A stretch of 64,000 bases of DNA from Sinosporangium album (GCF_900100605.1 NZ_FNCN01000012.1:33626-97625); one strand, 5' to 3'. Positions 53,920 through 61,587 are shown, numbered from the stretch's first letter. Translations and numbers: made by a program. The notes: a model not told the origin generated them from the sequence alone.

Positions 53920-53935
53920 AGACGCCATGGCGTCT
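53920..53935. repeat. Palindrome with ACGCCATGGCGT core, copy 1
   Basis: A 16-bp perfect palindrome (AGACGCCATGGCGTCT) whose 12-bp centre is repeated at 54080-54097. Probably an operator for a dimeric protein. Confidence 0.8.
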
Positions 53936-53974
53936 GTTTCGCATCCTTGTGGAGCGGCCGGAAGTCTTTTTTTC

Positions 53975-53981
53975 TGTCAAG
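53975..53981 (+). promoter_or_regulatory. TGTCAAG heptamer
   Basis: The heptamer also occurs at 38429-38435 before the first phage gene. It matches the end of the repressor stoperator consensus known in mycobacteriophage cluster A, but two sites alone are weak evidence. Confidence 0.3.
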
Positions 53982-53983
53982 TT

Positions 53984-54001
53984 TTGGCACTTCCGTAACT
54001 T
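53984..54001 (+). repeat. 18-bp direct repeat, copy 2
   Basis: Perfect copy of 53645-53662, 339 bp further along, just after a TGTCAAG heptamer. Confidence 0.8.
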
Positions 54002-54079
54002 TCGCTTCTGATTCGTTTCTCTAAGGCGGGTGGAGATGTAGCTGGCAAGAGCTGGAATCCCGGTCTTTGTGACCTGCTT

Positions 54080-54097
54080 TGAACGCCATGGCGTTCA
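54080..54097. repeat. Palindrome with ACGCCATGGCGT core, copy 2
   Basis: An 18-bp perfect palindrome TGAACGCCATGGCGTTCA sharing the central 12 bp with 53920-53935; centre-to-centre distance about 161 bp. Confidence 0.8.
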
Positions 54098-54307
54098 GGT
54101 ATCCGAGGGATGTTGGAAGGTTCTTGATCTGGTTCGTCTCACGGTACGCGTTTGTTTCTTGAGAATTCAATAGTGGAAATGCCCGATTTAGATGGGTGAA
54201 ATCTAGGACTTTGGTTTCACCGCCGATTCGGAGATGAGAGAAGGGGTTTGCCGTCCGGACTCTCTCAAGTCGGAATGACGAATGATTTATGCGTCGCACA
54301 TTGTTTT

Positions 54308-54412
54308 GCTCTGGCCTGCTGGTGTAGGCGCTACGGGTCCACACACAGGCAACAACCATCATTGCGGTTGTGTCTGTGTGGTTAGCGCGCGGTTCGATTC
54401 CGTGCCGGAGCT
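54308..54412 (+). ncRNA. tRNA-like fold with an extended middle arm
   Basis: GCTCTGG (54308-54314) pairs with CCGGAGC (54405-54411) as a seven-bp acceptor stem; CGCGG-TTCGATT-CCGTG (54388-54404) is a proper T-arm; a D-arm-like segment with GG follows the first stem. The place of the anticodon arm holds a 43-nt hairpin (54339-54381) whose tip ACAACC/GGTTGT closes an eight-base loop ATCATTGC. It is too long for a normal tRNA (105 nt). A degenerate, interrupted or structurally unusual phage tRNA is possible. Confidence 0.35.
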
Positions 54413-54466
54413 CGAAACGAGAAACGGTTCCGCCGTAGGAGGCGGGCAGGGAGAAAGGAAGAAAAG

Positions 54467-54943
54467 GTGTTTCGTTTCGGTGATCTGGTTTTCGTGACTC
54501 CGCAAGAAGGCTCGGCAGGCTATCCGGCTCTCGTCGCCACAGTGCGCGCCAAGTATGTGTGTGTGCGGAGTATGCGGGACGGCAGGTATGCCAACGCGCT
54601 CCCGGGGGAGATTGTTAAGGGCCGGGGGGCAGCAATCATGGATTGCTTCCACACGATCGACAACCTTTCCCTCGCCGACCACGGCTGGTGTTGCACCCAT
54701 GGGGATCACGGAGATGGGGGGACAATTGATCTCCCGCTTTTTCATCGGTATCAGCGCCGGTCTTACACGCTGAAATGCGGGTGCCGTATCTGGGTAGGTA
54801 AAGGGTTCCCTTTCGCGTGGTCTCACTTGTGCTTAGATCTGAGTTTGCTGCTTGAACGGAACATCCTGAGCTCCGATCCGGCCGAGACGATGAGAACTCA
54901 CGCTGTCGACGGAATCTTTAAGCAGCTCGATAGTAGGGGCTGA
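54467..54943 (+). CDS. Phage protein, unknown, Cys/His-rich
   Basis: A 158-aa protein from GTG 54467 with GGAAG upstream. N-terminal half beta-rich (FRFGDLVFVTPQEGSAGYPAL, SH3-like by eye); middle HGWCCTHGDHGDGG and LKCGCRIWVG may bind metal. First gene after the non-coding region. Confidence 0.6.
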   Translation: MFRFGDLVFVTPQEGSAGYPALVATVRAKYVCVRSMRDGRYANALPGEIVKGRGAAIMDCFHTIDNLSLADHGWCCTHGDHGDGGTIDLPLFHRYQRRSYTLKCGCRIWVGKGFPFAWSHLCLDLSLLLERNILSSDPAETMRTHAVDGIFKQLDSRG

Positions 54944-54945
54944 AT

Positions 54946-55149
54946 ATGGCGTGGGAAGACGCGCTGTTCGGGGTACTTAAGGGCATGGACGACCAGGCTT
55001 TAGAGATCCTCGTGGAAGATCTAGAGGATCTCGCGGGCGAGCGATGGAGCGACGGCCTTTCGGTCGGGCACGGCCTCGATCGCTTCTATTACGGCATTGC
55101 CGATGCGGCACGCGAAGTAATGGCCGACAGAGGGACCCCGATCAGGTGA
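54946..55149 (+). CDS. Small acidic phage protein
   Basis: A 67-aa helical acidic protein (ALEILVEDLEDLAGERW). Starts three bases after the previous gene and overlaps the next by four. Unknown. Confidence 0.55.
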   Translation: MAWEDALFGVLKGMDDQALEILVEDLEDLAGERWSDGLSVGHGLDRFYYGIADAAREVMADRGTPIR

Positions 55150-55331
55150 AGATATCTCGGTTATCGACTGCGACACTGATGGCGCATGTAGTTGAATGCC
55201 CGCCGTGCCGGGCGGATAGTCGAGTTAAGGAAACTTGGAACTTCATGCGTAGAGAGACGGGCCTCGACAGGAAAATGAGATCCCGTAGTCTCCGCCGCTA
55301 TGTCAAGTACGTGCATGGGGCGGAAATCTGA
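55146..55331 (+). CDS. Small basic phage protein
   Basis: A 61-aa basic protein from GTG 55146 (GTGA overlap). HVVECPPCRADSR may bind metal; the tail is Arg-rich. Unknown. Confidence 0.5.
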   Translation: MKISRLSTATLMAHVVECPPCRADSRVKETWNFMRRETGLDRKMRSRSLRRYVKYVHGAEI

Positions 55332-55391
55332 AATTCGGGTCAGCCCTAGCGGCGAGTTTGGCCGTATGCCTGTCGTAGGGCACTAGGGCGC

Positions 55392-55478
55392 GTGGACACT
55401 ATCAATCTGGTTACTGGCCTGTGGTTCGCAATCGTTCAGGCGGGCGTTGTCGCCTACGCCTGGGTTGTGACCGGTTAG
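55392..55478 (+). CDS. 28-residue membrane peptide
   Basis: GTG 55392 opens a short frame that is one transmembrane helix (LVTGLWFAIVQAGVVAYAWV). The ribosome site is weak (TAGGGCGC). Tentative. Confidence 0.35.
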   Translation: MDTINLVTGLWFAIVQAGVVAYAWVVTG

Positions 55479-55491
55479 AAAGGAGAATCGA

Positions 55492-55806
55492 ATGACGGTG
55501 CTTGCGAATGCCCGCGAAACGGTACGAGTCTTGCTGAGCGGCAAAACGGGATGCCTGTACACGTACATGGAGCACGACCCCCGCTGTTGGATGTGCGCCC
55601 GCGCTTGGGCCGGTGATCCGGGGATGCTGCGAAAGTATGCCCTGGAAATGGCGCGACGGAAAGCGTTTAATCGCGCCTGGTTCTTCCGATATCGGGAACT
55701 GTTCACGGATGCCCTTATGGGCGCCCTTCCCGGCGATGAGGGGGGGCTAAAGGAGGGAAAGGACCTGTGGGTAATCGCTCTGGAGGGTGGCAAGCGGGAT
55801 GCGTAG
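55492..55806 (+). CDS. Small phage protein, unknown
   Basis: A 104-aa protein with AAAGGAG before ATG 55492. A CWMCARAW knuckle near residue 32; remainder helical. Unknown. Confidence 0.6.
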   Translation: MTVLANARETVRVLLSGKTGCLYTYMEHDPRCWMCARAWAGDPGMLRKYALEMARRKAFNRAWFFRYRELFTDALMGALPGDEGGLKEGKDLWVIALEGGKRDA

Positions 55807-56092
55807 AGAAAGGGTCTATCTGCCGAAAGAACCAAGAGAGGTTAGAAAAGGAGACGTGATACGTAGGGGAGAGAAGAGGCAGACGGTTATTGATATCGAG
55901 ATATTTCGACCGGGTGAGCCGGTTCCGAAGAACTATGACAGGTGCCGCCACGGCACGGAAATGACTAGGTATGCGCTATTTACGATCAAAGGAATCCGGT
56001 GGGCGGTCGAAGGGAAACGAGTCCGCGTATTCATCAAGGAGGATGCAAAGGAAGAAGCGACAAGTGTGGCTAAACGTAATAACGACGGGTGA
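55799..56092 (+). CDS. Small phage protein, unknown
   Basis: A 97-aa basic protein overlapping the previous gene by eight bases; GGAGGG is 11 bases before ATG 55799. Predicted beta-rich (EVRKGDVIRRGEKRQTVIDI). Unknown. Confidence 0.55.
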   Translation: MRRERVYLPKEPREVRKGDVIRRGEKRQTVIDIEIFRPGEPVPKNYDRCRHGTEMTRYALFTIKGIRWAVEGKRVRVFIKEDAKEEATSVAKRNNDG

Positions 56093-56156
56093 CGTGTTGG
56101 TGGCTGTGGTCATCGTCGGATGCACTATCGCAATCCTGCTGACACGGCTCCCGTAG
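56043..56156 (+). CDS. Small single-helix membrane peptide
   Basis: A 37-codon frame (MQRKKRQVWLNVITTGDVLV..., then one helix and a short basic end) from ATG 56043, or 29 codons from GTG 56067, which has GGAAG nine bases upstream. It overlaps the previous gene out of frame. Confidence 0.4.
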   Translation: MQRKKRQVWLNVITTGDVLVAVVIVGCTIAILLTRLP

Positions 56157-56173
56157 ATGGCTGGAAATGCATC

Positions 56174-56204
56174 GGGTACTCAAACCTGAATGGGTTGAGT
56201 GCCC
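56174..56204 (+). terminator. Rho-independent terminator
   Basis: A 13-bp near-perfect stem (56174-56186, 56192-56204) with tttt behind it. Confidence 0.8.
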
Positions 56205-56245
56205 TTTTGCATGGCTAGACGCTGTGCAGTCGAAAGGAGAAAAGG

Positions 56246-56851
56246 GTGTTAGCGAAATTACAGGCACCGGCCGTGCCGGTGCCCGGTCCTACGGTGACAG
56301 TGATGATTCCGGGGCCAACAATGACGGTTCCGGGTCCTAGCGTCATGGTGACCGTGCCGGGGCCCACCGTGTCGGTGCCGGTACCTGGCCCCACCGTGTC
56401 GGTGCCGGTACCTGGCCCCACGGTGACGGTGCCGGTACCGGGTCCGACCGTGAGCGTGCCTGTCGCGGGCCCTACCGTCACGGTGCCCGGTCCGGCAGTC
56501 ACGGTGCCGGGTCCGGCGGTGCCCGGTCCGGCGGTGCCCGGTCTGGGGGTGGGGGTGCCGCAAGCGCCGGTGCCCCATGTGCCCCAGGTGCTGCCGACGC
56601 GTCTAGAGGCCCCTCGTGTGACCTTCCCGTCCGTTGTTGCTCCGCCCCCTGGGCCGCTCTCTGAGCCGGTCCCTGAGGAGGCAGGGGGCAGCGCGCTCGT
56701 CGGGGCGCTCGTCCTGGTGGCCGTCCTCCTCGTCATCGGCGGTCTCGGGTCGCTCGTATGGCTCTGGGCGAGTAGCCGGAAATCCGCTCCCGTCGGTGGT
56801 GACACAGAAAGGGCCGCCACGGGGTTCGAAAGCGCGGAGGGAAAACGGTGA
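56246..56851 (+). CDS. VPGPT-repeat protein with C-terminal membrane anchor
   Basis: A 201-aa protein from GTG 56246, with AAAGGAGAAAAGG upstream. Residues 8-100 are a tandem array built from V-P-G-P-T-V and V-P-V-P units, like elastin or collagen-poor fibre repeats; a P-rich linker follows, then one transmembrane helix (SALVGALVLVAVLLVIGGLG) and a short cytosolic tail. No signal sequence is seen, so the repeat part would face outward by reverse insertion or inward. No homologue recognised; a surface or exclusion function is conceivable. Confidence 0.65.
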   Translation: MLAKLQAPAVPVPGPTVTVMIPGPTMTVPGPSVMVTVPGPTVSVPVPGPTVSVPVPGPTVTVPVPGPTVSVPVAGPTVTVPGPAVTVPGPAVPGPAVPGLGVGVPQAPVPHVPQVLPTRLEAPRVTFPSVVAPPPGPLSEPVPEEAGGSALVGALVLVAVLLVIGGLGSLVWLWASSRKSAPVGGDTERAATGFESAEGKR

Positions 56852-57162
56852 AAGAAGAAAAGATTTCGCTGATAGTGCCGTCGGTGAGCTCGGATTGGAA
56901 GCAGATCACCGGCAAAGACCTCGACAACTACGGAAATCCCGTAGCGGGTGCGGTCCACCGCATTCGAGAAAGTCTATGGTCGTTCACGGTCCGAGAAAAA
57001 AGGGATGGCACGGCAGTCATCATGTCCAACTCGGAGGAAGGAATCCACGTTTACGAATGCGCGGACGTCCTTCAAGCGCTTCAAGTGTTCGTGGAATTCC
57101 TGCGAACTCTTAAAAAGTCAGACTCCACGTGGTGGAAGCTGGCAGAGATCAGGACCTATTAG
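56848..57162 (+). CDS. Small phage protein, unknown
   Basis: A 104-aa protein whose GTG overlaps the stop of the VPGPT gene (GTGA), so they are coupled. Alternating charged beta strands and a final helix (LQALQVFVEFLRTLKKS). Unknown. Confidence 0.6.
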   Translation: MKEEKISLIVPSVSSDWKQITGKDLDNYGNPVAGAVHRIRESLWSFTVREKRDGTAVIMSNSEEGIHVYECADVLQALQVFVEFLRTLKKSDSTWWKLAEIRTY

Positions 57163-57183
57163 CCAGCTAGTAGGTAGGTGATT

Positions 57184-57217
57184 GCTCCCCCCGCTTCTCT
57201 ATAGGGGCGGGGGGAGC
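57184..57217 (+). terminator. GC hairpin terminator
   Basis: Perfect 11-bp stem (57184-57194, 57207-57217) with a 12-base loop after the 57162 stop. Confidence 0.75.
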
Positions 57218-57238
57218 GTTGCGGGAAGGAGAAAGACT

Positions 57239-57631
57239 GTGCGTCTTTTCCCGGGCGGACAGCAAGAGCTTGCAGGTGAGATCAGAGGACGGGCTATCAC
57301 CCTCGTAGAGGGAAGGAACCACATTCACATCAGTGATCAGGATTACGATCCGGACAGTGTGGCGTACTACCACATTCAGGCTGACGGGGTGCGTGTCGGC
57401 ACGGTGCAGTTCACCTATCGGCCCGATTACGAGATAGAGCAAGATGTGCATTACACGTGGCTGGCAACCCTATATCTCTTGAGGTTTGGGTCCGTGCCGG
57501 TCGGACCGGTCGATTACGACCCGGCACGCACTCCGCAAGAGTTTCGGAGAACAGTGGAGGGCTTCGTGCACCGGCTCCACTATAAGGCGGGGGAAACGAC
57601 GTTTCCGCGACCTCAATGGGTGGAAGGGTGA
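57239..57631 (+). CDS. Phage protein, unknown
   Basis: A 130-aa protein from GTG 57239 with GGAAGGAGAAAGACT upstream. Tyr-rich beta strands (GTVQFTYRPDYEIEQDV). Overlaps the next gene by four bases. Confidence 0.6.
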   Translation: MRLFPGGQQELAGEIRGRAITLVEGRNHIHISDQDYDPDSVAYYHIQADGVRVGTVQFTYRPDYEIEQDVHYTWLATLYLLRFGSVPVGPVDYDPARTPQEFRRTVEGFVHRLHYKAGETTFPRPQWVEG

Positions 57632-57906
57632 GCCGCCACGTTTACGAGGTGGGAAAGGTAGTAGAGGGCGAGGTGGAGATACTCGATACTGTCTCCACGA
57701 AAAGGACTAGAGAGCCCTATTGGCTCTACTTTCTTAAGGATGACGACGGCGACTTATACAAGTGGTGGTCGCCGGAACCGCTCCCCGGTTGGCGGAAAGG
57801 CGTCCGCGTGCGTCTGCGGGGCCAAGTCAAGCGGCACGACACAAACCCTGAAACTAAAGAGAGAACAACTGTGCTGCACAACGTACACGGACAGGTAGTC
57901 AAATGA
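57628..57906 (+). CDS. Small phage protein, possible OB-like fold
   Basis: A 92-aa protein; strands such as YWLYFLKDDDGDLYKWW and GVRVRLRGQVKRHD have an OB-fold flavour, which would suit single-strand binding. GTG 57628 overlaps the gene before, and its stop overlaps the next ATG. Confidence 0.5.
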   Translation: MSRHVYEVGKVVEGEVEILDTVSTKRTREPYWLYFLKDDDGDLYKWWSPEPLPGWRKGVRVRLRGQVKRHDTNPETKERTTVLHNVHGQVVK

Positions 57907-58178
57907 AGGTCACTCGGCACATTTATCATACGGTGCGGTCGCACGTCGGAACCGGCGGGCTCGTGAGCCTCATGGAACGGATTCCCGTTGATCTCAACAG
58001 GCGGGAACACCCTGACAAGAAACGTTGGCTGGTGTTCTGGAATATCGGTGCAGTGATCCACGTGTGCGAATGCGATACGGAACACGAGGCAGAGGGGCGC
58101 TACCGGATGACGGTCCTTGCTCTTCAAAGCTACACGGCGGGCGGGGGAGTTTCTCCGCCGCCGATACCCGTCAAATAG
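57903..58178 (+). CDS. Small phage protein, unknown
   Basis: A 91-aa protein coupled by ATGA to the previous gene; contains VIHVCECDTEHEAE, perhaps a metal site. Confidence 0.5.
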   Translation: MKVTRHIYHTVRSHVGTGGLVSLMERIPVDLNRREHPDKKRWLVFWNIGAVIHVCECDTEHEAEGRYRMTVLALQSYTAGGGVSPPPIPVK

Positions 58179-58184
58179 TTTTCA

Positions 58185-58232
58185 GACCCCGCACCCGATT
58201 TCGGGGGCGTAGGTTCGCGACCTAGCGGGGTC
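58185..58232 (+). ncRNA. Compact three-way-junction RNA element
   Basis: GACCCCGC (58185-58192) pairs with GCGGGGTC (58225-58232); inside are two small hairpins, CCCGA-tt-TCGGG and TAGGT-tcgcg-ACCTA. It lies between a stop codon and the leader of the zinc/Lsr2 gene. No T-tract, so rather a leader element than a plain terminator. Confidence 0.45.
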
Positions 58233-58270
58233 ACGCAAGTAATCGCATCTAGGTGGGAAAGGATCTAGAA

Positions 58271-58921
58271 ATGCTTGTTAGGACCTGCACGATTTGCCAC
58301 CAGGGCAATGAGCTCACGCTCGCCGCCGGTACGGTGAACTTCACGTATCAAAAGGATGAGGAAACGGGCCGTATCCAGATTTCCTATACTCCCGGAACTG
58401 AGGCGCAGACCCCTCACGAAAAGCGGCACTTGCATGTGTGTGAGGATCACACTCACGGCACGGACCATAAGGATGGGGCGCTCACAATCCTGGAACAGCT
58501 CAATTCCTATCTCGGCGCTATGGAAAAATTCGCCGCCGCTCAGGCAGGCGAGATAGACGACGGCTACGAGGGCACTGAATCATCCGATGACGAAGAGGAG
58601 ATTCCGGAAACCGAACCGGATCCGGATCGGGAATCGGAGCCTGAGGCCGTTAGGTCCACACCAATGGTGCGGAACCCGTTCGCTCCGAAACCGCCGAATC
58701 CCGCCGTGAAGGCCATCCGAGCGGCGGCCAGGCAATCGGCGCAGAACCCGGAAAAGCCTAACGGGCTACAGCCCGCTCAGAAAATCGAGCGGGCATACCA
58801 GGACTCACATTTGCGTGCATGGGCCAAATCAGAGGGAATCGAGATTGGCGACCGTGGCCAGATCAAGAACTGGATACGGCGGAACTATGAGAAGGCGCAC
58901 GGCCACGAGTTGAGCGTGTAG
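58271..58921 (+). CDS. Zinc-finger protein with C-terminal Lsr2-type DNA-binding domain
   Basis: 216 aa from ATG 58271 (AAAGGA eight bases upstream). N-terminus CTICHQGN ... HLHVCEDHTHGTDH looks like a zinc site; a strongly acidic linker covers about 105-135; the C-terminal 40 residues, DSHLRAWAKSEGIEIGDRG followed by QIKNWIRRNYEKAHG, match the Lsr2 DNA-binding fold (helix, RG hook, helix). It lacks the Lsr2 dimer strands, so it may compete with or modify Lsr2 binding. Confidence 0.72.
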   Translation: MLVRTCTICHQGNELTLAAGTVNFTYQKDEETGRIQISYTPGTEAQTPHEKRHLHVCEDHTHGTDHKDGALTILEQLNSYLGAMEKFAAAQAGEIDDGYEGTESSDDEEEIPETEPDPDRESEPEAVRSTPMVRNPFAPKPPNPAVKAIRAAARQSAQNPEKPNGLQPAQKIERAYQDSHLRAWAKSEGIEIGDRGQIKNWIRRNYEKAHGHELSV

Positions 58922-58948
58922 CAGTCTGCTAGCTCTGTAATCGGTAAC

Positions 58949-58977
58949 GCCCCCCGGCCGGCCGTTGGTCGGGGGGC
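58949..58977 (+). terminator. GC hairpin terminator
   Basis: Stem gccccccg/cggggggc (58949-58956, 58970-58977) after the zinc/Lsr2 gene. Confidence 0.75.
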
Positions 58978-59015
58978 TCTCCAACCATGCCCAAAAACCA
59001 AACCGAGGGATATCC

Positions 59016-60458
59016 TTGTTTGAAAAACCTACGCCTAGCGAGCTCGTTTACCGGGGCGTTCTGGGAGACCTCACGAGGGCCTTAGAGCCCACCACAGAGG
59101 CCGACCCCATGGGCGTACTCGCAACGCTCATGACCTACACGTCACATGCCATGGGCCCCAACCCGCACGTGCAACAGGGCTTGATCAACCACCCGCTGAT
59201 CATCTGGAGCCTGCTCATCGGGCCGACGTCGACAGGCAAGAAGGGCACAGCCCGGCATGCGGCGGCGACAGTAATGGAGATGGCCGCCCCTGAAATGGCC
59301 GGTGAGGACGCCGGATTCCTGCTGGACGGAATCCCGGAATCGGGGGCCGCGCTAGTAAGCGGCCTGCTTGAGATGAATGCACCGGTGCCTATCTGGCACA
59401 GAGAGGACGGGTTCCCCGTCCTTGTCGCCGAAGAAGAATGGGCGAAAGCCCTCCTACGCGGAAGAGTGGATAAAAACTTTTCCGTCAACCTCCGAAAGCT
59501 GTGGGAGAGGAAATCGATCTCTTCGATCACAAAGAAGGACGGGAGGTTGATTCTCAAGAACCCGCATGTGTGCATTACGGGGCATGCGACACCTAGGGAA
59601 TTTCGTGATTCGCTCGGTGCGGCCGATCTCGCGGGAGGCACAATAAACCGCTTCCTCGTCTTCTCCGTTTTCAGGTCGAAGGCGTTGCCTTTCGGAGGGG
59701 ACCTGGATATGGGGAGGATCAAGCCTTTGGTCTCTCAGCTCAGAAAATACGTCGAGGCCGCTCAGAAGACTCATGCCGTCAAAATGGATGCAGGTGCGCG
59801 CAAGCTATGGGAAACCCTCTACACCGACCTAGAGGCCCTTGCGGCCTCTGGCGAGGATATGGAGCAATTCACGGGGAGAACGATCCCGCACGTTCTCCGC
59901 ACCGCTGGTCTCTACGCGCTTACAACACCAGGCCCGCCGATTATCACTGCCAATGATCTGAACGCTTCGGTAGCACTGGTCAGGTACAGCATCGAATCGG
60001 TTCGCCATGTGATGCAGTCGGACATCGGCCCCGATGGAAAGTCGTCGCTCGCTGTCAAGATTTTCAACGTGGTTTCGAGTGGGCCGATAAAGGCCAGTGA
60101 GCTACGGGAGGTGATCGGGCGGCATCGATCGAAGGAACGAATCGATGCGGCTGTCAGGGAATGGCGCGGCGATATCGCCGTATGGCCTGACCCAACTCCA
60201 ACAGGGGGACGCCGAGGCCACGTCTACGGGCTGGCCAAAAATATCCCTGCGGGGATCGAACCAATCATTGGTTCGCTTCCTGAAGAGCCTGAGCCGCCCG
60301 TCGCACCTCCGACGCCTGCACCCGCGAGGTCGGTCCCTGCTAAGCAGATACCTTTGAAACCGCTCCCGGTTAAGCCGGTTGCTGCGAAACCGGTAACTGC
60401 AAAATCCCCGACGAATCCCTTGAACGGGCGCGGAAAGGTCGTCGGGTTCCGTATCTAG
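59016..60458 (+). CDS. DUF3987-like phage ATPase
   Basis: 480 aa from TTG 59016 (GAGGGA seven bases before). A P-loop-like GPTSTGKKGTARHAA is at about residue 72, with LVAEEEWAKALL and HVCITGHATPREF as further core strands, as in DUF3987 helicase/primase-associated proteins. The C-terminal 60 residues are Pro/Lys/Ala repeats (PLKPLPVKPVAAKPV). It probably acts in replication. Confidence 0.7.
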   Translation: MFEKPTPSELVYRGVLGDLTRALEPTTEADPMGVLATLMTYTSHAMGPNPHVQQGLINHPLIIWSLLIGPTSTGKKGTARHAAATVMEMAAPEMAGEDAGFLLDGIPESGAALVSGLLEMNAPVPIWHREDGFPVLVAEEEWAKALLRGRVDKNFSVNLRKLWERKSISSITKKDGRLILKNPHVCITGHATPREFRDSLGAADLAGGTINRFLVFSVFRSKALPFGGDLDMGRIKPLVSQLRKYVEAAQKTHAVKMDAGARKLWETLYTDLEALAASGEDMEQFTGRTIPHVLRTAGLYALTTPGPPIITANDLNASVALVRYSIESVRHVMQSDIGPDGKSSLAVKIFNVVSSGPIKASELREVIGRHRSKERIDAAVREWRGDIAVWPDPTPTGGRRGHVYGLAKNIPAGIEPIIGSLPEEPEPPVAPPTPAPARSVPAKQIPLKPLPVKPVAAKPVTAKSPTNPLNGRGKVVGFRI

Positions 60459-60477
60459 CTAGATAGAGAGGGAAAGA

Positions 60478-60666
60478 ATGGCCAGGATGAGCACCCTGAA
60501 AATCCAGATAGACGACGGCCTCAAAGCCATAGCGGACGGCGACATGGAAACCTTGCAAAAGATGTTCCTGTCGATCGCGAAAGATCTCGGGTACGAAGTA
60601 GAAACAGGTGGTGACCATGTGCGTTCCCTGCGGGAGGCGCGTGTGCCGGATCGGGCAGAAACTTGA
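60478..60666 (+). CDS. Small phage protein
   Basis: A 62-aa protein with GAGAGGGAAAGA before ATG 60478. Short amphipathic helices; unknown. Confidence 0.5.
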   Translation: MARMSTLKIQIDDGLKAIADGDMETLQKMFLSIAKDLGYEVETGGDHVRSLREARVPDRAET

Positions 60667-60844
60667 CCGGCAAAAAGTAGCTCGGATAAAGAGAGTCCTC
60701 GCACGTGACCCGGGGCCGGAAACCGTCAAATATCTGGCCGCACGATTCGCCGTGAGCGTTCAAAGCATCACCGCTATAAGGCGTGGCGAAACATGGGCAT
60801 GGGTGAAACCCATACTCACAACCCAGAATAAAGGCGAAAAATGA
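60617..60844 (+). CDS. Small HTH phage protein with CxxC start
   Basis: 75 aa from ATG 60617 (AGGTGG six bases upstream). MCVPCGRRVC then a helix-turn-helix (VKYLAARFAVSVQSITAIRR) typical of small phage DNA-binding proteins. Overlaps its neighbours on both sides. Confidence 0.6.
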   Translation: MCVPCGRRVCRIGQKLDRQKVARIKRVLARDPGPETVKYLAARFAVSVQSITAIRRGETWAWVKPILTTQNKGEK

Positions 60845-61281
60845 TCATTAACCGTATCAAGCGAGACATAATCATCTTCGCGGAAGAGACACCCGGGGAG
60901 CACGCCACCTACGAGCAACTGCGCCTCGGATACCGGGGCCTCATCCCCGCGGGGAACGTACACGCACACCTCCCCTGCATCCGGGTGGGGCCGCTTTCCC
61001 CCTCCCGGTTGGAATGGGGAGAGGTGCCTAACGTGAGTCTCTCTTTCGGGAGAGTTATAGACCTTCCCCCGCCGCAAATCGGGGTAGAGATCATCGTTTC
61101 AAAGGCGGTAATAATGGCCTTAGGGTGTCCCGATCTGAGGGTCACCCACAGGAAGGTTGCCGATGAAAGCGGAACGCCGATCGGCTGCAAAGAGCTGATC
61201 CACCTTGCCGCTATCGGACGTTACCACTATGACCGCACCTGTTACAGGTGCGAGCACCTGGCAGGCGACGAGTTAGAGTAG
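60841..61281 (+). CDS. Phage protein, unknown
   Basis: A 146-aa protein, ATGA-coupled to the HTH gene. N-terminal basic strands, C-terminal CYRCEH pair. Last gene of the plus-strand run. Confidence 0.55.
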   Translation: MIINRIKRDIIIFAEETPGEHATYEQLRLGYRGLIPAGNVHAHLPCIRVGPLSPSRLEWGEVPNVSLSFGRVIDLPPPQIGVEIIVSKAVIMALGCPDLRVTHRKVADESGTPIGCKELIHLAAIGRYHYDRTCYRCEHLAGDELE

Positions 61282-61286
61282 AAAAC

Positions 61287-61337
61287 AAAAAAGCCCCCCG
61301 GGGGAACCGAAGATGGTTCCCCCGGGGGGCTTTTTTT
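61287..61337. terminator. Strong bidirectional terminator
   Basis: A 22-bp stem (61287-61308, 61315-61336) with A- and T-tracts at both ends separates the plus-strand run from the convergent holin-like gene. Confidence 0.93.
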
Positions 61338-61587
61338 ATGCCTGTTTACGAGGCCAAACCAGATTATGCACGTACGCGGCCACGGCCGCTAACGCGGCCT
61401 GACCGGCAGCCACCGCATACGATTTCAGATCGGACGGCCCAAGCGCCACCACCGTGCCAGAGGCCGCCAAAAGCGCCACAGCGGCGAGATTCTGAAACAG
61501 GGTACGTGCCGACCGCGCAAGCGCGTCGAACCGCTGAGATTGCCTCTCAGGCTCATTCACGTGAATACCTTTAATCATACGTCCCAT
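61336..61587 (-). CDS. Holin-like two-helix membrane protein
   Basis: 83 aa from ATG 61587 (TGATG overlap with the tail gene). Basic/acidic start then two helices (LFQNLAAVALLAASGTVVAL; SYAVAAGQAALAAVAAYV) and a short basic tail WPRKQA. Size, two helices and position after the tail-tip genes fit a holin. Confidence 0.65.
   Translation of the reverse strand: MGRMIKGIHVNEPERQSQRFDALARSARTLFQNLAAVALLAASGTVVALGPSDLKSYAVAAGQAALAAVAAYVHNLVWPRKQA

Noticed and set aside
54021..54362. 113-codon minus-strand frame in the non-coding region
   Set aside because: No ribosome site or similarity, and it crosses the palindrome and the tRNA-like fold.
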